Part shown: piece after piece, positions 8,313 to 14,679 of the stretch
Layout: the number at the start of each line of letters is the position of its first letter
Position numbering within the stretch: position 1 is the first letter of the stretch
NCBI GenBank assembly: GCA_036522155.1
Contig: DATDGI010000068.1
Coordinates: forward strand, 1-14,679
Source of the DNA: UBA9676 sp036522155
GTDB lineage: Bacteria > Actinomycetota > Actinomycetes > Streptosporangiales > Streptosporangiaceae
Direction of reading: 5' to 3'
Length of the DNA stretch: 14,679 nt
Program-made: the position numbers and the translations under genes
The notes under the pieces: model-generated
What the model saw: the letters and a program-made list of their open reading frames with translations, nothing else
The model's database searches: none
What the model was told of the DNA's origin: nothing

Positions 8313-8755
8313 CGTACCTGCTCGATACCAACGTCGTCTCCGAACTCCGCAAGACCGAGCCAGACCCGTGCGTGCTCGCCTGGTATGCCACCGTCAATTC
8401 GGCGGATCTGTACCTGAGCGTGCTCACGATCGGCGAGATCCGGCTCGGCATCGAACGGCTCCGCCGGCGCGACCCGGCTCAGGCCGACCGGCTGGAGCAC
8501 TGGCTGCGTGGCCTGCTCGTCGGCTACCGCGATCACCTGGTCGGGATAGATGCCGACATCGCCGAGGAGTGGGGCCGCCTCAACGCCGGAGACCCGCTCC
8601 CGGTCATCGATGGATTGCTGGCCGCGTCCGCCAGGACTCACGGCCTGACTCTGGTCACCCGCAACGTCAGTGATCTCGGGCGCTGTGGGGTGCAACTGGT
8701 CAACCCCTTCGAACCGGCCACTGGGGCTGGTGGGCCTGGTTCGCGCCGCCGTTGA
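8309..8755 (+). CDS. vapC: VapC-like PIN-domain toxin ribonuclease
   Basis: A 148-residue PIN-domain protein of the VapC/FitB group, Mg2+-dependent ribonucleases that often cut tRNA or rRNA when not bound by their antitoxin. The PIN acidic residues are present: D6 in LLDTNVVSE, E43 in TIGEIRLGI and D101 in PVIDGLLAASA, with TRN (117-119) and D122 completing the end of the site. The catalytic set looks intact, so the toxin is probably functional. It overlaps the antitoxin by 4 bases. The C-terminal tail after NPFEP is Gly/Arg-rich and may not belong to the fold. Its stop is 2 bases before ATG 8758, which is in frame with the cimA leader peptide. The RNA target cannot be told from sequence. Confidence 0.9.
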   Translation: MTYLLDTNVVSELRKTEPDPCVLAWYATVNSADLYLSVLTIGEIRLGIERLRRRDPAQADRLEHWLRGLLVGYRDHLVGIDADIAEEWGRLNAGDPLPVIDGLLAASARTHGLTLVTRNVSDLGRCGVQLVNPFEPATGAGGPGSRRR

Positions 8756-8775
8756 GAATGTGCGAGGATGTCGGC

Positions 8776-8820
8776 ATGACGTGCGGCCGGATTATTATCG
8801 GCGGGCGCGCCGGCAGATAG
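8776..8820 (+). CDS. cimA leader peptide with three tandem Ile codons
   Basis: A 14-residue frame reads MTCGRIIIGGRAGR and stops at TAG 8818-8820. Codons 8791-8799 are ATT ATT ATC; ATT is rarely used in the surrounding genes, where Ile is almost always ATC. ATG 8776 has GAGGA (8764-8768) 7 bases upstream. A longer form from ATG 8758 adds MCEDVG but has a poorer site. The intrinsic terminator at 8851-8880 follows, then cimA, which commits pyruvate to isoleucine. Ile codon run, early stop, terminator and Ile-pathway gene together indicate Ile-responsive transcription attenuation. The promoter is not visible and may lie within vapC. Confidence 0.75.
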   Translation: MTCGRIIIGGRAGR

Positions 8821-8877
8821 CAGGGCCCCGGGCCCGCACCGCCGACGCGCAGACCTCTCGCATCCCGCGAGGGGTCT
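8801..8877 (+). promoter_or_regulatory. cimA leader alternative RNA structures
   Basis: Bases 8801-8806 (GCGGGC) can pair with 8832-8837 (GCCCGC), giving a hairpin around the leader stop. Bases 8823-8829 (GGGCCCC), just after the stop, can pair with 8871-8877 (GGGGTCT), the 3' arm of the terminator, with five Watson-Crick and two G-U pairs. A ribosome stalled on the Ile codons would cover the 8801-8806 arm and leave 8823-8829 free to block termination; a ribosome at the TAG would mask 8823-8829. A competing local hairpin (8823-8827 with 8831-8835) is also possible. Pairings are seen; function is inferred. Confidence 0.45.
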
Positions 8878-8880
8878 TTT
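8851..8880 (+). terminator. intrinsic terminator (attenuator) upstream of cimA
   Basis: AGACCTCTCGC (8851-8861) and GCGAGGGGTCT (8867-8877) form an 11-bp stem with one U-G pair and a 5-base loop. The tract TCTTTTGCTTT follows (8875-8885). It lies between the Ile-rich leader peptide and the cimA ribosome binding site. It would also end transcripts coming from the toxin-antitoxin operon. Confidence 0.85.
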
Positions 8881-8925
8881 GCTTTGCGGCGGCAGTGGTC
8901 AGCAACCCAATCGGGAGTGAACGAG

Positions 8926-10536
8926 ATGACGCCAGACGACGGGTTCCATGTCTACGACACGACGCTGCGGGATGGCGCGCAGCAGGAGGGGCTGTCGCTG
9001 ACCGTGGCCGACAAGCTGGCCATCGCCAGGCGGCTGGACGAGTTCGGGGTCGGCTTCATCGAGGGCGGCTGGCCGGGCGCCATCCCGAAGGACACCGAGT
9101 TCTTCCGGCGCGCGCGGACCGAGCTGACGCTCGCTCACGCGCAACTGGCCGCGTTCGGGTCCACCCGCCGCCCGGACGCGGTCGCGGCCGACGATCCGCA
9201 GGTGGCGGCGCTGCGTGAGTCCGGGGCTCCGGTGGTGACGCTGGTCGCCAAGAGCCACGACCGGCATGTCCGGCTGGCGCTGCGGACCACGCTGGCCGAG
9301 AACCTGGCCATGATCGCCGACACGGTCAGCCACCTGCGCGCGGAGGGCCAGCGGGTGTTCCTGGACGCCGAGCACTTCTTCGACGGCTACCGGTCCGACC
9401 CGGCCTACGCGCTGGAGGTGGTGCGCACCGCGGTCGGGGCGGGCGCCGACCTGGTGGCGCTGTGCGACACCAACGGCGGCATGCTGCCCGCCGAGATCGG
9501 CGACGTGGTGGCGGCGGTCGCGGCGGCCACCGAGGCGCGGCTGGGCATCCACTGCCATGACGACACCGCCTGCGCGGTGGCGAACACGCTGATGGCGGTG
9601 TCGGCGGGCGCCACCCACGTGCAGGGCACGGCCAACGGCTACGGGGAGCGGGCCGGGAACGCGAACCTGTTCAGCGTGGTGGCCGGCCTCCAGCTCAAAC
9701 AGGGCCGCCAGGTGCTGCCGACCGGCTGCCTGCCGGAGATGAGCCGGGTCGCGCACGCGATCAGCGAGGTCACCAACGTGACCCCGGCCACGCACCAGCC
9801 CTACGTCGGGCACTCGGCGTTCGCGCACAAGGCGGGCCTGCACGCCTCCGCGGTCAAGGTCGACCCGATGCTGTACCAGCACATCGATCCGGAACTGGTC
9901 GGCAACGACATGCGGATGCTGGTCTCGGACATGGCCGGCCGGGCCTCGGTCGAGATCAAGGGCCGCCAGCTCGGCTACGACCTGTCCGGCGACAAGGCCA
10001 CGGTCGGCCGGGTGGTGGAGAAGGTCAAGGACCTGGAGGCGCACGGCTACACGTTCGAGGCCGCGGACGCGTCCTTCGAGCTGCTGCTGCGGGACGAGCT
10101 GGCGGGCGAGCGGCTGCGCCACTTCCAGGCCGAGTCCTGGCGGGTCATCGTCGAGCGCCGCGCCAGCGGGGAGGTGGTCAGCGAGGCCACCGTCAAGCTG
10201 CGGGCCAAGGGTGAGCGGATCGTCGCCACCGGCGAGGGCAACGGGCCGGTCAACGCGCTGGACAACGCGCTGCGGCTGGCCCTGGAGCGGCTCTACCCGG
10301 AGCTGGCCCGGCTGGAGCTGGCCGACTACAAGGTCCGCATCCTGGAAGGCTCGCACGGCACCGGTGCGGTGACCCGGGTGCTCATCGAGTCCGGCGACGG
10401 CTCAGACAACGCCGACGGTATCTGGAGCACCGTCGGGGTGGACGAGAACATCATCGCCGCCTCCTGGCACGCCCTGGCCGAAGCGGTCACCTACGCCCTC
10501 ATCCGCGCTGGCCACCAGCCGGCCGAACCGGCGTAG
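8926..10536 (+). CDS. cimA: (R)-citramalate synthase
   Basis: Condenses pyruvate and acetyl-CoA to (R)-citramalate, the entry of the threonine-independent route to 2-oxobutyrate and isoleucine. 536 residues; ATG 8926 has GGGAG (8913-8917) 8 bases upstream. The N-terminal TIM barrel has YDTTLRDGAQQEG, with R15-D16 and metal ligand D11, and the FIEGGWPGAIPKD block typical of citramalate synthases. HCHDD (metal ligands H209, H211), NGYGERAGNAN (238-247) and HKAGLHASAV (301-310) follow. The C-terminal LeuA-type regulatory domain (about 395-525) is where Ile would bind for feedback inhibition. Homocitrate synthase or 2-isopropylmalate synthase are less likely given the GGWPG block and the leader. 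Regulation is probably by the Ile leader upstream. Confidence 0.92.
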   Translation: MTPDDGFHVYDTTLRDGAQQEGLSLTVADKLAIARRLDEFGVGFIEGGWPGAIPKDTEFFRRARTELTLAHAQLAAFGSTRRPDAVAADDPQVAALRESGAPVVTLVAKSHDRHVRLALRTTLAENLAMIADTVSHLRAEGQRVFLDAEHFFDGYRSDPAYALEVVRTAVGAGADLVALCDTNGGMLPAEIGDVVAAVAAATEARLGIHCHDDTACAVANTLMAVSAGATHVQGTANGYGERAGNANLFSVVAGLQLKQGRQVLPTGCLPEMSRVAHAISEVTNVTPATHQPYVGHSAFAHKAGLHASAVKVDPMLYQHIDPELVGNDMRMLVSDMAGRASVEIKGRQLGYDLSGDKATVGRVVEKVKDLEAHGYTFEAADASFELLLRDELAGERLRHFQAESWRVIVERRASGEVVSEATVKLRAKGERIVATGEGNGPVNALDNALRLALERLYPELARLELADYKVRILEGSHGTGAVTRVLIESGDGSDNADGIWSTVGVDENIIAASWHALAEAVTYALIRAGHQPAEPA

Positions 10537-10561
10537 CCCAGCTGGCCACCTGCCGCTCCGG

Positions 10562-10581
10562 GCTGGCCGGGCCAGGCCAGC
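10562..10581 (+). terminator. hairpin after cimA
   Basis: GCTGGCC (10562-10568) and GGCCAGC (10575-10581) form a perfect 7-bp stem with a 6-base loop, 26 bases after the cimA stop. There is no T tract. The position and strength fit a T-less actinobacterial terminator. The rest of the 136-base gap before the sigma gene shows no clear promoter motif. Confidence 0.45.
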
Positions 10582-10672
10582 GGCGGGGCAGCGCTCGCGC
10601 TCCCGCTCCCGGTGCGATGGAATCTGGAGTACAGGCCAGGCAACCAGCGAGCGGACCGTGTGTCTCTGATAC

Positions 10673-11212
10673 ATGAACATGCCCCATGGCGGCATCGTGG
10701 GCTTGCCCGGCTCACTGGACGGCCCAGATGACGAGAACGCGGTCATCGGCCTCTACCGGATGCACGTGCTGGGACTGACCCGGCTGGCAGTGGTGATGCT
10801 CGGTGACCGGCCCGCGGCCGAGGACGTCGTGCAGGACGCGTTCTGCGGGCTGTTCACGCACTGGAGGGGATTGTCCGATCCCGCCAAAGCCCTGCCCTAC
10901 CTGCGGTCATCGGTGCTCAACGGCTGCCGCAACCATCGGCGCCGCTGGTACCGTGCCGGGCGGGAGCCGGCGGGCTGGGAAAATGCCGAGTCGGCCGAGT
11001 CATCGGTACTCCACGCGGAGGAGCACCGCGAAGTCCTGGCCGGGCTGCAACGTCTGCCCGCCCGCCAGCGCGAAGCACTCGTGCTGCGCTTCTACCTCGA
11101 GCTTGCCGAACCGGAAATCGCCCAGACGATGGGCATCAGCCAGGGCACGGTGAAATCCACGACATCGCGGGCGCTTGCCGCGCTCGGCCGCATCCTGCGG
11201 GAGGAGAAATGA
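10673..11212 (+). CDS. ECF-type RNA polymerase sigma factor (SigE family)
   Basis: A 179-residue group 4 sigma factor. Region 2 (about 24-92) contains LGDRPAAEDVVQDAFCGLFTHW and LPYLRSSVLNGCRNHRRR. Region 4 (about 118-175) contains LQRLPARQREALVLRFYLELAEPEIAQTMGISQGTVKS, the helix-turn-helix that reads the -35. There is no region 1.1 or 3, as expected for ECF sigmas. The start is uncertain: ATG 10673 and 10679 both lack a clear ribosome binding site, and the first 20 residues look dispensable, so translation may be leaderless or begin later. The stop overlaps the next gene by 4 bases. That partner is a membrane protein and probably controls the sigma factor or responds with it; the inducing signal is unknown. 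Confidence 0.9.
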   Translation: MNMPHGGIVGLPGSLDGPDDENAVIGLYRMHVLGLTRLAVVMLGDRPAAEDVVQDAFCGLFTHWRGLSDPAKALPYLRSSVLNGCRNHRRRWYRAGREPAGWENAESAESSVLHAEEHREVLAGLQRLPARQREALVLRFYLELAEPEIAQTMGISQGTVKSTTSRALAALGRILREEK

Positions 11213-12501
11213 GCACCACCGAAGACCGGGTCCGGGCCGCCACCCGCGCGGCGGCACAGACGGTCGCACCTGGCAGCACCCCGCCACCACCGCCGCTGCC
11301 CGAGCGGCTGCGCCGCAACCCGGCGGCGCACCCGCGCCGGGGACGCGGCTGGCCGGGCTGGGTGGCCCCGCTGGCGGCGGCCGCCGCGGTGGCCGCCGTG
11401 ATCGCCATCTCCGTGGTCGTCTCGGGCGCGCTTCCCCTGGGCCATGCCAGTCGCCCAGCGCAAACGGCGGCGCGGCACACGGGCACGGTCGCCCTGCACC
11501 CGGCGCCGGCAGCCCCGGCCGGCATCCCCGCCTACAACATCACGCTGGCGCCGGGCCCGCTAGCTGGCCAATCCACTCGCGCCGTGGTGCGGGCCACGGC
11601 CACCGGGGCGGTGCTCGCGACGGTGCGGGCGCCCCGGCCTTACGCCACCTTCACAGGGGTAACGGGCGCCGCTGACGATCGCACCTTCGTACTCACCGCA
11701 CAGCCCGGGCAGCAACCGACAGCCAGCGGCGGCGTCCTGATGAAGTTCTTCCTGCTGCGGCTGGACCCGGCCGCCGGCACAGCGAGGCTGGCCGCCCTGC
11801 CCATACCCACCGTGTCCGGCAAATGGATCCAGGGCGCTGGCATCGCCGTGTCGCCCGATGGGACAAAGCTCGCGGTGGCCTTGTCGATCGAAAGCCAATC
11901 GGTGGTCGAAGTCTTTGACCTGGCAGGCGGGCCGGTCCGGGAGTGGAAGGCGCAGCTGCCGGGCGGCAATGTGATCGGCACCAATCTCCTCGCGGCCGGC
12001 GCGCTGTCCTGGGCGGCGGACGGGCGGACGCTCGTCTTCGACGCGTGGGGCCCGGCACGCGTCGAGGTTCATGCGCTCGACACAGTCGCGCCCGGCACCA
12101 GCCTGTCGGCCAGCAGGCTCGTCATGACCTTTCCCAACTGGAGCACCACCGGCTCGGTCTCGGGCAGCGCCATCATCACGCCCGACGGCACCAAGATCAT
12201 CGCCATGGAAGTTCCCGGCCCGCCAGCTGGCACCGAGATACGGGTCAGGCAGTTCTCCGCGACCGATGGAAGACCGCTAGGCATCCTGGCCACCATCCAC
12301 TACCGGAAGGGCGCGATCACCGGATGGCCGGACGTGCTGTGGTCGAACCCCTCCGGATCTCAGCTGATCATCTCGACCACAAGGCTGAGCGCGGCACCCA
12401 GCAAGAACGGCGACCTGACCTCGGGGGAGATCGGCATCGTGGCCGGGGGCCGCTTCGTGCCGCTGCCTGGAATCCCGGGCGGCCAGCGGCCGGTCTGGTG
12501 A
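11209..12501 (+). CDS. single-pass membrane protein with beta-propeller-like extracytoplasmic domain, sigma partner
   Basis: A 430-residue protein whose start overlaps the sigma factor stop (ATGA) and has GGAGGAGA just upstream. The N-terminal cytoplasmic part (about 1-50) is Pro/Arg-rich. A single membrane helix lies at about 52-76 (WVAPLAAAAAVAAVIAISVV). The outer part (about 95-430) has repeated PD40/WD40-like strands such as GIAVSPDGTKLAVAL, LSWAADGRTLVFDAW and AIITPDGTKIIAMEV, which predict a beta-propeller. This layout recurs beside SigE-family sigmas in actinomycetes, where an anti-sigma or sensor role is often proposed. No zinc-binding HxxxCxxC anti-sigma motif is present in the short N-terminal part, so anti-sigma function is only inferred from position. 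Confidence 0.8.
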   Translation: MSTTEDRVRAATRAAAQTVAPGSTPPPPPLPERLRRNPAAHPRRGRGWPGWVAPLAAAAAVAAVIAISVVVSGALPLGHASRPAQTAARHTGTVALHPAPAAPAGIPAYNITLAPGPLAGQSTRAVVRATATGAVLATVRAPRPYATFTGVTGAADDRTFVLTAQPGQQPTASGGVLMKFFLLRLDPAAGTARLAALPIPTVSGKWIQGAGIAVSPDGTKLAVALSIESQSVVEVFDLAGGPVREWKAQLPGGNVIGTNLLAAGALSWAADGRTLVFDAWGPARVEVHALDTVAPGTSLSASRLVMTFPNWSTTGSVSGSAIITPDGTKIIAMEVPGPPAGTEIRVRQFSATDGRPLGILATIHYRKGAITGWPDVLWSNPSGSQLIISTTRLSAAPSKNGDLTSGEIGIVAGGRFVPLPGIPGGQRPVW

Positions 12502-12540
12502 TCCCGGCTTCCTCGCCAGGACCGGCCCCGGCCTCACCGG

Positions 12541-13083
12541 TTACGGGCCACCCCCGGGCAGCAAGGGCCGGCAGGCTTTCTGGGCCGACTTGAAGCCGGG
12601 CGCGTTCTGGTCGATGCCGGTGATGTTGAACCCGATCTGGTGACTGTTCTCGAACGGGTCGGGGAAGTTCGTGATCCCGTGTGAGCGCATGCACTCGGCG
12701 AACTTGAGCATCGCATTCATCCCGGCCTGCATCTGCGCCGCGCTGATACGGCCAAAGCCGGTCTGCCGCTGGCAGGTGCTGTTCGCCGACCGGAACTGGG
12801 GCGAGTTCTGATCGATGCCCGCGCCGGAGAACGAGACCCCCTTCGCTCTGGCATTGTCCTGCACGGTGGGGTCGGGGAAGTTCGTGATGCCGTGCGAGCG
12901 CATGCACTGGGCATAGGACAGGGCCTGCGCGGTCAGCTGCTGGAGGCTGAGCAGGCCGGCCGTGGACGGGGAAGTGCTGGACGAGCCGCCGCAGGCCCCG
13001 GCCAGCAGGGCCAGCCCGGCCAGCCCGGCCGCCAGCGCCACGGCCCGCAGCCGGCCCCGGCCAGCGGTGGTGCCGCTCATCAT
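12541..13083 (-). CDS. secreted lipoprotein with two CMRSHGITNFPDP repeats
   Basis: A 180-residue protein with a lipoprotein signal peptide: Arg near the N-terminus, hydrophobic helix at about 14-28 and lipobox LAGAC with Cys 31, followed by a Ser/Thr-rich linker. The mature part holds two similar repeats, about 57-105 and 128-172. Each begins with CMRSHGITNFPDP (Cys 60, Cys 131), continues to GIDQNSPQF or GIDQNAPGF, and ends with a second Cys (104, 171), which suggests one disulfide per repeat. This type of protein is widespread in actinomycetes and has no established function that I know of. ATG 13083 or 13080 may start it; GAAGGA (13094-13089 on the minus strand) serves either. It is convergent with the membrane protein, only 39 bases apart. 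Confidence 0.85.
   Translation of the reverse strand: MMSGTTAGRGRLRAVALAAGLAGLALLAGACGGSSSTSPSTAGLLSLQQLTAQALSYAQCMRSHGITNFPDPTVQDNARAKGVSFSGAGIDQNSPQFRSANSTCQRQTGFGRISAAQMQAGMNAMLKFAECMRSHGITNFPDPFENSHQIGFNITGIDQNAPGFKSAQKACRPLLPGGGP
12656..12699. repeat. 44-bp direct repeat, copy 2 (within lipoprotein gene)
   Basis: Matches 12868-12911 in 41 of 44 positions on the same strand. It encodes the second AECMRSHGITNFPDP unit of the lipoprotein. The high DNA identity is confined to this motif. Confidence 0.85.
12868..12911. repeat. 44-bp direct repeat, copy 1 (within lipoprotein gene)
   Basis: Matches 12656-12699 in 41 of 44 positions, 212 bases away. It encodes the first AQCMRSHGITNFPDP unit of the lipoprotein. 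Copies and spacing indicate internal duplication of the domain. Confidence 0.85.
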
Positions 13084-13157
13084 GTCGTCCTTCGCCCCAG
13101 GTGGATGGTCCGGCCGGGACCATCATGGAGCGCGAACCCGGGGCAACGATTCGGATC

Positions 13158-13176
13158 GCGTGTGAGTTGCGTGTGA
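13158..13176. promoter_or_regulatory. tandem GCGTGTGA repeats upstream of the lipoprotein gene
   Basis: GCGTGTGA occurs at 13158-13165 and 13169-13176, 11 bases apart, one helical turn. On the minus strand this reads TCACACGC twice, 75-90 bases before the lipoprotein start. Such spacing is used by OmpR-type and SARP regulators. It may be a binding site, or chance. The rest of the 102-base gap shows a GGTCC-CGGCC-GGACC inverted repeat near 13109-13123. Confidence 0.3.
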
Positions 13177-13185
13177 ATATCCGCC

Positions 13186-14679
13186 TCAGGCGGCGCCGGC
13201 CGTGGTGACGATCCAGGCCAGCACCAGGGCCTCCTCGCGCCAGGCGTCGTAGCGGCCGCTCCGGCCGCCGTGGCCGGCCGTCATCTCGGTCTTGAGCAGG
13301 AACGGGCCGCCGTGAGCGGTGGCCCGCAGCCGCGCGATCCATTTGGCCGGCTCGTGGTAGAGCACCCGGGTGTCGTTCAGGCTGGTCAGCGTCAGGATCG
13401 GCGGGTAGGCCCGGTCGCCGATGTTCTCGTACGGCGAGTACGCCTTGATGTACGCGTAGACCTGCGGGTCGGCCAGCGGGTTACCCCACTCCTCCCACTC
13501 CGGCACGGTCAGCGGCAGGGACGGATCGAGCATGGTGGTGAGCGCATCCACGAACGGGACGTGGGCCACGATCCCGCCGAACGCGTCCGGGGCCAGGTTC
13601 ACGGCCGCCCCCATCAGCAGCCCGCCCGCCGAGCCGCCGCGGGCGATCAGCCGCCGCGGGCTGGTCCAGCCCTCGCTCACCAGCAGCCGGGCGCAGGCCA
13701 CGAAGTCGGTGAACGTGTTCATCTTGTGGAGCATCTTGCCGTCGTCGTACCAGCGCCGCCCCATCTCCCCGCCGCCCCGCACGTGCGCCACGGCGTAGAC
13801 GAAACCGCGGTCGAGCAGCGACAGCCGGCTGATCGAGAACCCCGGGTCGGTGGACGACTCGTAGCTGCCGTAACCGTAGAGCAGGCAGGGGGCGCTGCCG
13901 TCCTGCGGCATGCCCTTCCGGCAGATCAGCGAGATCGGCACCCGGGTGCCGTCCGCGGCGGTCGCCCACTCCCGCCGCTGCTCGTAATCACCGGGGTCAT
14001 AGCCGGGGCCGCCGGGCAGCGGGAGCACCGGCTGGCGCTTGCGCAGGGTCAGCTCCCCGGTGTCCAGGCTGGCGTCGTAGACCGAGTCGGGGGTGGCCAG
14101 CGAGGCGTAGTGCAGCCGGAACAGCCGGGAGGCGTAGTCGGGGTTGCCGCCGGGGGACACCCGGTAGACCGGCTCGGGGAACGAGATCTCGCGGTCCGCC
14201 CCATCGGCGCCGATGACCCGCAGCCCGGTGAGCCCGTCCCGGCGGAAGTAGACCACCAGGTGGCCGGCGAAGGCGTCCACGCCGAGCAGCCGGGTGCCGC
14301 CGGAGTGCGGGATGAGCGGGGTGAGGCGGCCAGCATCGGCCAGCGGTGCCCCGGCCGGCCCCGGGCCGGCCAGCCCCGGGCCGCCCAGCGGGACCGAGGC
14401 CAGCTCGAAGTTGAGCGCGCCGTCGTTGTGCAGGACCAGCAGCCGCCCGCCGTCCGGCCCGGCCTGGTGCTCGACCGAGTACTCGACCCCGGTCCGCCGC
14501 GGCATCACCACCCGCGCCGGCCCGCCCGGGTCGGCCGCGTCGATCAGCCATATCTCGCTGGTCAGCCTGCTCGACGACTCGACCAGCAGGTACTGCTCGG
14601 TGCGGGTCAGCCCGACGCCCACCCCGAACCGCTCGTCCGGCTCCTCGATGACGATCACATCGTCGGCCACGAAGGTGCC
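13186..14679 (-). CDS. oligopeptidase B-type S9 serine peptidase, N-terminus outside the window
   Basis: A prolyl oligopeptidase family (S9A) enzyme, closest in motifs to oligopeptidase B, which cuts short peptides after basic residues in the cytoplasm. About 497 codons are visible; the frame runs open through the right edge, and family members have about 690-700 residues, so about 200 N-terminal residues are missing. GTG 14670 is not a credible start because propeller sequence continues upstream of it. The visible part has the end of the beta-propeller, then the hydrolase domain. The catalytic Ser is in ARGGSAGG (codon 13632-13630), Asp in SLNDTRVLYHEPAKW (13374-13372) and His in AGHGGRSGRYDAW (13272-13270). 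The stop lies in a small CCGCC-TGA-GGCGG hairpin. Confidence 0.93.
   Translation of the reverse strand, partial: GTFVADDVIVIEEPDERFGVGVGLTRTEQYLLVESSSRLTSEIWLIDAADPGGPARVVMPRRTGVEYSVEHQAGPDGGRLLVLHNDGALNFELASVPLGGPGLAGPGPAGAPLADAGRLTPLIPHSGGTRLLGVDAFAGHLVVYFRRDGLTGLRVIGADGADREISFPEPVYRVSPGGNPDYASRLFRLHYASLATPDSVYDASLDTGELTLRKRQPVLPLPGGPGYDPGDYEQRREWATAADGTRVPISLICRKGMPQDGSAPCLLYGYGSYESSTDPGFSISRLSLLDRGFVYAVAHVRGGGEMGRRWYDDGKMLHKMNTFTDFVACARLLVSEGWTSPRRLIARGGSAGGLLMGAAVNLAPDAFGGIVAHVPFVDALTTMLDPSLPLTVPEWEEWGNPLADPQVYAYIKAYSPYENIGDRAYPPILTLTSLNDTRVLYHEPAKWIARLRATAHGGPFLLKTEMTAGHGGRSGRYDAWREEALVLAWIVTTAGAA

Noticed and set aside
7980..8760. Insertion sequence or integrative element carrying the toxin-antitoxin pair
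   Set aside because: No transposase, terminal inverted repeats, target duplication or tRNA gene was found around it, so only the toxin-antitoxin genes themselves can be claimed as possible acquired DNA.
8752..8780. TTGAGA at 8752-8757 as the -35 of a cimA leader promoter
   Set aside because: No acceptable -10 lies 16-18 bases downstream, and the resulting transcript would begin after the leader start codon.
8670..9218. Open frame spanning the end of vapC, the cimA leader and the start of cimA
   Set aside because: It is out of frame with both genes, crosses the terminator, and has the Arg/Gly-rich look of a shadow frame.
14668..14670. GTG 14670 as the start of the peptidase
   Set aside because: The frame is open to the window edge and about 200 residues of the family are missing, so the gene continues beyond the window.

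Overview
The window reads as chromosomal DNA from a high-GC Gram-positive bacterium of the Actinobacteria (Actinomycetota). Codon third positions are almost all G or C. The order ilvB-ilvN-ilvC-serA-leuB-ilvE is the arrangement known from Streptomyces and related actinomycetes, and an ECF sigma factor is paired with a membrane beta-propeller protein. Genus cannot be told from the sequence alone.

Positions 1-8000 and 8756-10536 form a branched-chain amino acid block. It holds acetolactate synthase large and small subunits (ilvB, ilvN), ketol-acid reductoisomerase (ilvC), 3-phosphoglycerate dehydrogenase (serA), a small unrecognised ORF, 3-isopropylmalate dehydrogenase (leuB), the branched-chain aminotransferase (ilvE) and (R)-citramalate synthase (cimA). 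These supply most steps of Val/Leu/Ile synthesis plus the entry into serine. CimA makes isoleucine carbon from pyruvate and acetyl-CoA without threonine. Not present here are ilvD, leuA, leuC, leuD and ilvA.

Two transcription attenuators stand out. The first (14-123) precedes ilvB and encodes a leader peptide with the run Ile-Leu-Val-Leu, followed by a strong intrinsic terminator. The second (8776-8885) precedes cimA. It encodes a 14-residue peptide with three consecutive Ile codons (ATT ATT ATC, the first two rare in such GC-rich DNA), and an 11-bp terminator hairpin with a T tract follows 30 bases later. In both, a short element just after the leader stop codon can pair with the 3' arm of the terminator. 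The stop-codon ribosome would mask this element and a ribosome stalled on the regulatory codons would not. The cimA leader is the best candidate here for an undescribed regulatory element: Ile-only control of the citramalate entry, beside general Ile/Leu/Val control of ilvBN(C).

A Phd-VapC type toxin-antitoxin pair (8058-8755), with its own promoter and a perfect 15-bp palindromic operator, sits between ilvE and cimA. Its codon use is less GC-biased than its neighbours. It ends only 2 bases before the first ATG in frame with the cimA leader peptide, so transcripts of the toxin gene would run into the attenuator.

The right part (10537-14679) has three further units: an ECF sigma factor overlapping a single-pass membrane beta-propeller protein (10673-12501, +); a secreted lipoprotein with a duplicated Cys-containing CMRSHGITNFPDP repeat (12541-13083, -); and the C-terminal three-quarters of an oligopeptidase B-type S9 peptidase (13186-14679, -) that runs off the window. 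No rRNA, tRNA, CRISPR array or insertion sequence was seen.
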